This document shows positions 58,699 to 64,000 of a stretch of 64,000 nucleotides of DNA, piece after piece. Position 1 is the first letter of the stretch, and the number at the start of each line of letters is the position of its first letter. This stretch comes from Clostridia bacterium. Its GTDB lineage: Bacteria > Bacillota > Clostridia > Christensenellales > Borkfalkiaceae. A program made the translations under genes and the position numbers. The stretch spans positions 209,264 through 273,263 of the forward strand of contig JAFQEA010000016.1 in NCBI GenBank assembly GCA_017399185.1. Direction: 5' to 3'. Below the pieces are notes generated by a model. That model was not told the origin of the DNA, searched no databases, and saw only the letters and a program-made list of their open reading frames with translations.

Positions 58699-59724
58699 AT
58701 GAAAAACAAACTTATCAAAATTTTATCTTGCTTGCTTATCGCGGTTTTATCTGTTTGCTTTTTTGTTGCTTGCAAAACGCCAAGTGGGGCAGAGAAGAAA
58801 GAGCCTTCCGTCGGCTTAAGCTATAAAGTGAACGGTGATAGCAAAACATGCACTATAACGGGCATGGGCGAATGTACCGATAAAAACCTTGTTATCCCCG
58901 AAAGTATAGACGGCTATACGGTTAAGAGCATTGCAAATAGTGCTTTCCAAAAGTGCAACACTATCGTTTCGGTTGAGATACCAAAAACGGTTTCCGCTAT
59001 TGAATTTGCCGCATTCAACGGCTGTGAAGCTTTAACCACGGTCAAGATTTTAAGTGAATCCGGCTTTATTAACACAGCTGCTTTTATGGCTTGCACAAGC
59101 TTAAAGGAACTTACAATAGGCGACGGCGTTGTTTATATAGATATCGGCGCATTTGCAGATTGTCAAAGCTTAACAAGCGTAAAAATACCAAGCTCGGTTG
59201 AATATATCGGTAGCGACGTTTTTGGCGGTTGCACAAGTCTTACTGAAATCAAGGTTGAAAGCGGCAATAAAAACTATTGCGCGATAGACGGCAATCTTTA
59301 CACAAAGGATAGGTCAAGCCTTGTACAGTACGCAGCAGGCAAAAAGGATGAAAGCTTTACCGTACCAAGCCACGTTACCACTATCGAAACTTATGCGTTT
59401 TCCGGCTGCAAAAACTTAACCTTTGTTGAAGTTAGCGATTCTGTTCAGTTAATCAAATATAACGCCTTTACTAATTGTAATGAAGATTTTAAAGTGGTTA
59501 TCCCAACGACTGCTACGTTTGAAGACTTTATTTGGATAACGCGTGTACCAAGGCTTTATTATAAGGGTAATATTGAACAGTTTAAGCAAGCATTACCGGA
59601 TTACATTGGTAAGGATTTAGCCCTTATCTTGCAAAAAACATTTTATTATAGCGAAGTAGAGCCAACCGATGAAAGAAACTATTGGCATTACGATAACAAC
59701 GGCAATGTCGTTGAATGGCAATAA
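58699..59724 (+). CDS. BspA-type leucine-rich repeat lipoprotein 2
   Basis: This 341-residue protein has a signal peptide and lipobox (CFFVAC, Cys near residue 25). It carries about six LRR_5 repeats (AFQKCNTIVSVEIP, AFNGCEALTTVKI, AFMACTSLKELTI, AFADCQSLTSVKIP and further). A 70-residue C-terminal region has no repeats. It is not simply a duplicate of its neighbour, since linker and C-terminus differ, but the shared family suggests a local surface-protein cluster. Confidence 0.92.
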   Translation: MKNKLIKILSCLLIAVLSVCFFVACKTPSGAEKKEPSVGLSYKVNGDSKTCTITGMGECTDKNLVIPESIDGYTVKSIANSAFQKCNTIVSVEIPKTVSAIEFAAFNGCEALTTVKILSESGFINTAAFMACTSLKELTIGDGVVYIDIGAFADCQSLTSVKIPSSVEYIGSDVFGGCTSLTEIKVESGNKNYCAIDGNLYTKDRSSLVQYAAGKKDESFTVPSHVTTIETYAFSGCKNLTFVEVSDSVQLIKYNAFTNCNEDFKVVIPTTATFEDFIWITRVPRLYYKGNIEQFKQALPDYIGKDLALILQKTFYYSEVEPTDERNYWHYDNNGNVVEWQ

Positions 59725-59730
59725 ATCGGG

Positions 59731-59744
59731 CTATAAGGCGGTTA
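59731..59744 (+). repeat. Dispersed motif copy, CTATAAGGCGGTTA
   Basis: Directly after LRR lipoprotein 2. Two mismatches. Confidence 0.6.
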
Positions 59745-59749
59745 ATGGA

Positions 59750-59780
59750 AAAAAAGACAGGTTTTTGACCTGTCTTTTTT
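59750..59780 (+). terminator. Terminator of LRR lipoprotein 2
   Basis: GACAGGT-TTTTG-ACCTGTC followed by TTTTTT. Confidence 0.9.
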
Positions 59781-60017
59781 AGTGAATAATGAATAGTGAA
59801 TAGTGAATAATTGTGGTCAGTTGGTTGCTTGCAATCGCAAGCACCCAAGCCTTATTAAGTTAAAAACAAAAGCACGCTGTTTAGCGTGTTTTTTTGAATA
59901 AACTAACAACATTTAAAACAACGTCACACCTTAAGTTATCATTTTTAAATAGAAAAGGTTTTGGCAAACGCCAAAACCCGACAATAATTCTTCATTTTGC
60001 ATTCTTAATTCTTAATT
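59781..60017. other. Non-coding spacer with short tandem repeats and stems
   Basis: Contains four tandem heptamers of the form GTGAATA/ATGAATA (59782-59810), the stem TGCTTGC-AATC-GCAAGCA near 59825-59843, a terminator-like AGCACGCT/AGCGTGT stem with seven T near 59870-59895, and an ATTCTTAATT-type repeat near 59990-60020 (the reverse sense of the first). It has no gene. It may be a degenerate miniature element. Confidence 0.6.
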
Positions 60018-60046
60018 AAAAAAGCGGCCTATAAGCCGCTTTTTGC
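60018..60046 (-). terminator. serS terminator containing a motif remnant
   Basis: AAAAGCGGC-CTATAA-GCCGCTTTTT, bidirectional, at the serS stop. The loop and 3' arm read CTATAAGCCGC. Confidence 0.85.
60029..60042 (+). repeat. Degenerate dispersed motif, CTATAAGCCGCTTT
   Basis: Within the serS terminator. The shared CTATAAGCCG may reflect co-option. Confidence 0.45.
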
Positions 60047-61332
60047 TATAATTTGATTACGGTTTGACCGCCCATAAATGGACGTAAAACTTCCGGGATC
60101 GTGACAGAGCCGTCAGCATTTTGGTACTGTTCGATAAGTGCAGGGAATACTCTGCTTGTTGCAAGGCCGCTGCCGTTTAAGGTGTGTACAAAGCCGATTT
60201 TCTTATTTTCGTCTTTATAGCGTGTGTTGTTACGGCGTGCCTGGTAGTCGTTTGCGTTTGAAACAGAGCTTACTTCCTTATAAATACCCATGCTTGGTAT
60301 CCAGACTTCGATATCATAAGTCCTTGCCATTGATGCAGAGCAGTCGCCTGCGGCAAGCTTTGAGAGCCTGAAGTGAAGCCCAAGCTTATCCATAAGTGAG
60401 CAAGCCTTACCAACTAATTCTTCAAAAGCCTTCGGGGATTGTTCAGGTGTTGTGTATTGTACCATTTCAATCTTGTTGAATTGGTGACCGCGTATCATAC
60501 CGCGTTCTTCTGCGCGGTAAGAGCCTGCTTCCTTTCTATAACACGGGGTGTATGCAAAGAACTTCATTGGAAGTTTAGAAACGTCAACGATTTCGCCTGC
60601 GTACATATTAACGAGTGCGGTTTCTGCCGTAGGGAGCATAAATTTTTGTTTCTTTCTGTCTTCAGCTTCGCTATCTTCAACCCAGAAAACTTCGTCAGCA
60701 AACTTGGGGAACTGACCTGCGCCAAAGCCACAGTTATAGCCGAGCATGTGTGGCGGAAGGATAAATTCATAGCCGTCGTTTAAGTGTTCCTGGATAAAGA
60801 AGTTTAAAAGTGCCCATTCAAGCCTTGCGCCGTCACCGCGGTAAAGCCAATGACCGCCGCCGGAAAGCTTAACGCCGCGTTCATAGTCGATAAGATTAAG
60901 CGCCGTGCATAAATCAACGTGGTTTTTAGCCTTAAAATCAAATTCAGGCTTTTGGTTGTAAACCTTAACAACCTGGTTATTTTCCTTTTCGCCGGCAAGA
61001 AGGTCGGGATCAGGCATATTAGGAAGCTTTGCAACAAAGTCGGTTATCTCCTGTGAAAGTGCGTCTAAAACCTTGTCGTTAGCGGCAATTTCGTCACCCA
61101 AAGCGCGCATTTTTGCAAAAATTTCTTCAACAGGGAGACCTTGCTTTTTAAGCGCCGGGATTTGTGCGGAAACCTTGTTTCTTTCAGCCTTTAAAAGGTC
61201 AGTTTGCTGCATAAGCGCTTTGCGTTTAGCAACCTGTTCTAAAAGATTGGTAAAGTCAACCTGGCAACCCTTTTTGGCAAGCGCTGCTTGGACTTCTTCC
61301 GGACGTTCACAAATAAGTTTAATATCGAGCAT
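60046..61332 (-). CDS. serS: Seryl-tRNA synthetase
   Basis: This class II synthetase of 428 residues charges tRNA-Ser (and tRNA-Sec where present). The N-terminal long coiled-coil arm (about 30-100) binds tRNA. The catalytic domain shows motif 2 (SYRAEERGMIRGHQFNKIEM) and motif 3 (NGSGLATSRVFPALIEQYQ). The start at 61332 follows GGTAGGG. Its promoter is divergent from cysS; no T-box leader was seen in the 164-bp spacer. Confidence 0.97.
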   Translation of the reverse strand: MLDIKLICERPEEVQAALAKKGCQVDFTNLLEQVAKRKALMQQTDLLKAERNKVSAQIPALKKQGLPVEEIFAKMRALGDEIAANDKVLDALSQEITDFVAKLPNMPDPDLLAGEKENNQVVKVYNQKPEFDFKAKNHVDLCTALNLIDYERGVKLSGGGHWLYRGDGARLEWALLNFFIQEHLNDGYEFILPPHMLGYNCGFGAGQFPKFADEVFWVEDSEAEDRKKQKFMLPTAETALVNMYAGEIVDVSKLPMKFFAYTPCYRKEAGSYRAEERGMIRGHQFNKIEMVQYTTPEQSPKAFEELVGKACSLMDKLGLHFRLSKLAAGDCSASMARTYDIEVWIPSMGIYKEVSSVSNANDYQARRNNTRYKDENKKIGFVHTLNGSGLATSRVFPALIEQYQNADGSVTIPEVLRPFMGGQTVIKL

Positions 61333-61372
61333 AATATCCCTACCTTAATAGTAATTATTAAAAATTAACTAT

Positions 61373-61401
61373 ATTATATATCATTTATTTTTACTTTGCA
61401 A
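61373..61401 (-). promoter_or_regulatory. serS promoter
   Basis: On the minus strand, TTGCAA and TATAAT are separated by 17 nt. Confidence 0.8.
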
Positions 61402-61441
61402 TTATTTTAACCCCGTAACTTAAAAAGGCAAGGTAATTTAT

Positions 61442-61471
61442 TTGCCAAAAGTGGGGATAATGTGATATAAT
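61442..61471 (+). promoter_or_regulatory. cysS promoter
   Basis: TTGCCA and TATAAT separated by 18 nt, with an extended TGA before the -10 box. The transcript would have a very short leader (about 20 nt). Confidence 0.75.
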
Positions 61472-61496
61472 CACCCTGCAATATTATAGGTAAATT

Positions 61497-62891
61497 ATGA
61501 AGATATATAACACACTCACACGTAAAAAAGAAGTTTTCACACCAATTTGCGGTAATAAGGTCAATATGTACGCTTGCGGTATCACCGTTTCGGGCGAAGC
61601 ACATATCGGGCATGCGTACCAAGCGCTTATTTACGACGTGGTAAGGAATTTCTTGCTCTTTAAGGGCTATGACGTAACTTACACCCGTAACTATACCGAT
61701 GTTGACGATAAGATTATTGCTAAATCTCAAGAAGTCGGTATCCCTGCGGATGAGTACGCGCTTAAGATGATTGAAAATATTGACCGTCAGATGGAACGCT
61801 TTTCCGTTGGTGAACCCGATATGTGGATGAAGGCAACAAAAAACATTCAGAACATTATCGACTTTATCGACGGGCTCGTTCAAAAAGGGCACGCTTACCC
61901 GACAAGTGACGGCAGCGTTTACTTTTCCGTGCAAAGCTTTCCAAATTACGGCGTGTTATCAAACCGCAAGGTTGACGATATGCTCGACGGGGTAAGGATT
62001 GCCAATGACGAGCAAAAGAGAGAACCGCTTGATTTCGCGCTCTGGAAGGCAGCAAAGCCCGGCGAAATTTATTGGGATTCACCTTGGGGCAAGGGTAGGC
62101 CGGGTTGGCATATTGAATGCTCTGCAATGAATAAAGCGGCTTTCGGTGAGCAGATTGATATCCACGGCGGCGGCAGGGATTTAATCTTCCCCCACCACGA
62201 AAACGAAATCGCCCAGTCTGAAGCATTGACGGGCAAGCAGTTCGTTAAGTATTGGATGCATAACGGTCTTATCAAGGTTAACGGTCAAAAGATGAGTAAG
62301 TCTTTAGGCAACTCAATCTTGCTTTCAGACCTTTTGGATAAATACAGCGCGGAAGCCGTTAAGTTTGCGCTTATGCAAACGTCTTACCGCAACGATATCA
62401 ACGTAACCGATACGCTTTTCCCCGACGCTGAAAAGCACATGACCGAGTTTTATACCGTTATAAAGGCTGTTGAAGATTCCGGTCTTTCAGCCGCCGAAGA
62501 TTACGTAAGCCCGGTTGCTGACGGCTTTGACAGGGCTATGAGTGACGACTTTAATACGGCGCTTGCCATTGCAGATTTATACGGCTACTTTAAAAAGGCG
62601 AAGTCCTTGTTAAGCGCTAAAGACGGGCGCGCTGTCAATATCATAAACGACGTTAAAAAGTATTACGGCATTATTGAGCTTTTCAGAACGGACGCAAGCG
62701 CTTATTTAGAAAAGTACGCTAAAGCTGAAGCTGACCCTGATATGCAAAAGGCGTTAGAACTTGCCGAAAAGATGCAAAACGCCCGCCTTCAAAAGGACTA
62801 CAAAACGGCAGACGGCATACGCGCACAGATTGCCGAAATGGGCTACCAGGTAATGATAACCAAAGAAGGCGTTACCGTTAAAAAGGCTTAA
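61497..62891 (+). CDS. cysS: Cysteinyl-tRNA synthetase
   Basis: This class I synthetase of 464 residues charges tRNA-Cys. It shows the zinc-ligand region YACGITVSGEAHIGHAYQAL, in which HIGH is intact but the usual TVYD is TVSG, a variant seen in some Clostridia. Further motifs are TDVDDKII, GWHIECSAM, IHGGGRDLIFPHHENEIAQSE and KMSKSLGN near residue 262. The C-terminal anticodon-binding part ends in GYQVMITKEGVTVKKA. Followed by a motif copy and alaS. Confidence 0.96.
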   Translation: MKIYNTLTRKKEVFTPICGNKVNMYACGITVSGEAHIGHAYQALIYDVVRNFLLFKGYDVTYTRNYTDVDDKIIAKSQEVGIPADEYALKMIENIDRQMERFSVGEPDMWMKATKNIQNIIDFIDGLVQKGHAYPTSDGSVYFSVQSFPNYGVLSNRKVDDMLDGVRIANDEQKREPLDFALWKAAKPGEIYWDSPWGKGRPGWHIECSAMNKAAFGEQIDIHGGGRDLIFPHHENEIAQSEALTGKQFVKYWMHNGLIKVNGQKMSKSLGNSILLSDLLDKYSAEAVKFALMQTSYRNDINVTDTLFPDAEKHMTEFYTVIKAVEDSGLSAAEDYVSPVADGFDRAMSDDFNTALAIADLYGYFKKAKSLLSAKDGRAVNIINDVKKYYGIIELFRTDASAYLEKYAKAEADPDMQKALELAEKMQNARLQKDYKTADGIRAQIAEMGYQVMITKEGVTVKKA

Positions 62892-62899
62892 AAGTGGGC

Positions 62900-62913
62900 G
62901 TATAAGTCGATTA
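62900..62913 (+). repeat. Dispersed motif copy, GTATAAGTCGATTA
   Basis: Just after cysS, flank AAAAGTGGGC and TTGCACC. One mismatch. Confidence 0.75.
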
Positions 62914-62993
62914 TTGCACCAAACATAACAAAACAGGCAGGCTTTAACCTGCGTTATCCAATAAAAAACACGTAAAATAAACCGAGGTTTACA

Positions 62994-64000
62994 ATGAAAA
63001 GTTTTACAGCAGAACAATTAAGAAATTTATACTTAAAGTTTTTTGAAAGCAAGGGTCACAAGATTATACCTTCAGCAAGCTTAATCCCTGAAAACGACCC
63101 TTCAGTATTATTCACAACCGCAGGTATGCACCCGTTAGTACCATACCTTTTAGGCGAAAAGCACCCTGCAGGTAACAGACTGACAGACGTGCAAAAGTGC
63201 GTAAGAACAGGCGACATTGACGAAGTTGGCGACAACTCACACTGCACATTTTTTGAAATGCTTGGCAACTGGTCGCTTGGCGATTACTTTAACGAACAAG
63301 CCATTGAATGGAGCTTTGAATTTTTAACAAGCCCCGATTACTTGGGTATCCCCGTTGAAAATTTAGCAGTTTCCGTTTTTGAAGGGGACGAAGACGCCCC
63401 ACGCGATTTATCAAGCGCTAAAAAGTGGGAAGAATGCGGTATTTCAAAAGACAAAATCTTCTTCCTTCCTAAAAAGAACAACTGGTGGATTGCAGGCAAA
63501 ACCGGTCCTTGCGGTCCTGATACCGAAATGTTCATTGATATGGGTGGTGAAAAGTGCTGTGAAACCTGCTCACCAGCGTGCGACTGTGGTAAGTATTTGG
63601 AAATCTGGAACAACGTTTTCATGAGCTATTATAAGCAAGAAGACGGCACTTACACCAACTTAAAGCAAAGAAACGTTGATACGGGTATGGGGTTAGAGAG
63701 AACGCTTTGCATCTTAAACGGTCAAAAGAGCGTTTACGATACCGAGCTTTTTAACGAAGCTAAAGCAAAGATTGAAGAGCTTACCCAAACGACGTATAAC
63801 CAATCCGAAGAAATCAGACGCGCATACAGAATTATCCTTGACCACGTAAGAACTGCAACCTTCCTTATTGGGGACACAAGGGGTATCGTTCCGTCAAACG
63901 TTGACCAAGGCTACGTTTTAAGAAGGCTTATCCGTAGAGCAGTTAGATTTGGCAGAAACATTAACCTTCCTGAAGGCTCACTTGCAAAGATTGCTTCTTG
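62994..64000 (+). CDS. alaS: Alanyl-tRNA synthetase, 5' part
   Basis: This class II synthetase continues past the window end; 335 residues are visible. The N-terminus SFTAEQLRNLYLKFFESKGH and the SLIPENDPSVLFTTAGM block (motif 1 region) are typical. DNSHCTFFEMLGNWSLGDYF carries motif 2 residues, and NVDTGMGLERTLCILNG is motif 3-like. A Cys-rich insert (CCETCSPACDC) near residue 185 is a feature of some Firmicutes AlaRS. GAGG lies about 7 nt before the ATG. The preceding GCAGG/CCTGC stem (62938-62952) lacks a T run. Confidence 0.96.
   Translation, partial: MKSFTAEQLRNLYLKFFESKGHKIIPSASLIPENDPSVLFTTAGMHPLVPYLLGEKHPAGNRLTDVQKCVRTGDIDEVGDNSHCTFFEMLGNWSLGDYFNEQAIEWSFEFLTSPDYLGIPVENLAVSVFEGDEDAPRDLSSAKKWEECGISKDKIFFLPKKNNWWIAGKTGPCGPDTEMFIDMGGEKCCETCSPACDCGKYLEIWNNVFMSYYKQEDGTYTNLKQRNVDTGMGLERTLCILNGQKSVYDTELFNEAKAKIEELTQTTYNQSEEIRRAYRIILDHVRTATFLIGDTRGIVPSNVDQGYVLRRLIRRAVRFGRNINLPEGSLAKIAS

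Noticed and set aside
61333..61496. T-box leaders before the aminoacyl-tRNA synthetase genes
   Set aside because: No TGGNACCGCG-type box and no specifier-type leader; spacers before argS, serS, cysS and alaS are too short.

Overview
The window looks like chromosomal DNA of an uncultured anaerobic Clostridia-type Firmicute. The reasons are AGGAGG-type Shine-Dalgarno (SD) sites, textbook TTGACA-17-TATAAT promoters, a rubrerythrin, a SpoIIQ/YwmB-like sporulation pair, BspA-like leucine-rich repeat lipoproteins, LplB/YtcP-type sugar permeases and the divIVA-position/lspA/rluD gene order. No tRNA, rRNA, CRISPR array, phage or transposase gene was seen.

Layout. 1-3.7 kb: gyrB (3' part) and gyrA. 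3.8-8.0 kb (minus): a queuosine-precursor (VUT/YhhQ) transporter under a preQ1-I riboswitch, coupled to a short-chain dehydrogenase (SDR), then a membrane protein and a U32 peptidase. 8.2-16.6 kb: FAD dehydrogenase, M29 aminopeptidase, gap, a second SDR, ychF, argS and mscL. 16.8-19.6 kb: a VWA-domain lipoprotein, an array of small hairpins joined by GTGAAGT spacers, and nadE. 19.9-30.2 kb: a sugar ABC importer locus with two MalK-type ATPases, two permeases, one very large lipoprotein receptor and several unexplained small membrane proteins. 30.3-36.2 kb: DUF1858 protein, cyclophilin-like lipoprotein, fba, an orphan terminated leader RNA, a TM1266-like regulator, a NitT/TauT-type ABC importer and an orphan MazF. 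36.4-49 kb: pncB, a coiled-coil protein, lspA, rluD, a small frameshifted gene, comF, secA, prfB, tsaD, a ROK-like protein, maf and an mreB homologue. 49-59.7 kb: rubrerythrin, a ribbon-helix-helix protein, esterase, HU, a degenerate dehydrogenase-like protein, YwmB-like and SpoIIQ-like proteins, an M1 peptidase and two LRR lipoproteins. 60-64 kb: serS, cysS and alaS (5' part).

Most striking signal. A 14-nt motif, CTATAAGYCGATTA and close variants, usually preceded by AAAAAGT, occurs about 30 times on both strands. It lies in most short intergenic spacers and also inside at least a dozen coding regions. In TsaD and Maf it is accommodated without insertions. It is absent from about 10.5 kb covering most of the sugar ABC locus. 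I do not recognise it as a described element. It behaves like a genome-wide signal, with DNA-uptake-like or protein-binding functions among the possibilities, rather than a simple terminator. Other items worth attention are the hairpin array at 18.4 kb, a threefold 110-bp repeat before the sugar receptor gene, an unassigned leader RNA at 32.8 kb, the preQ1-controlled SDR, and three terminator-like hairpins that abut the next start codon.
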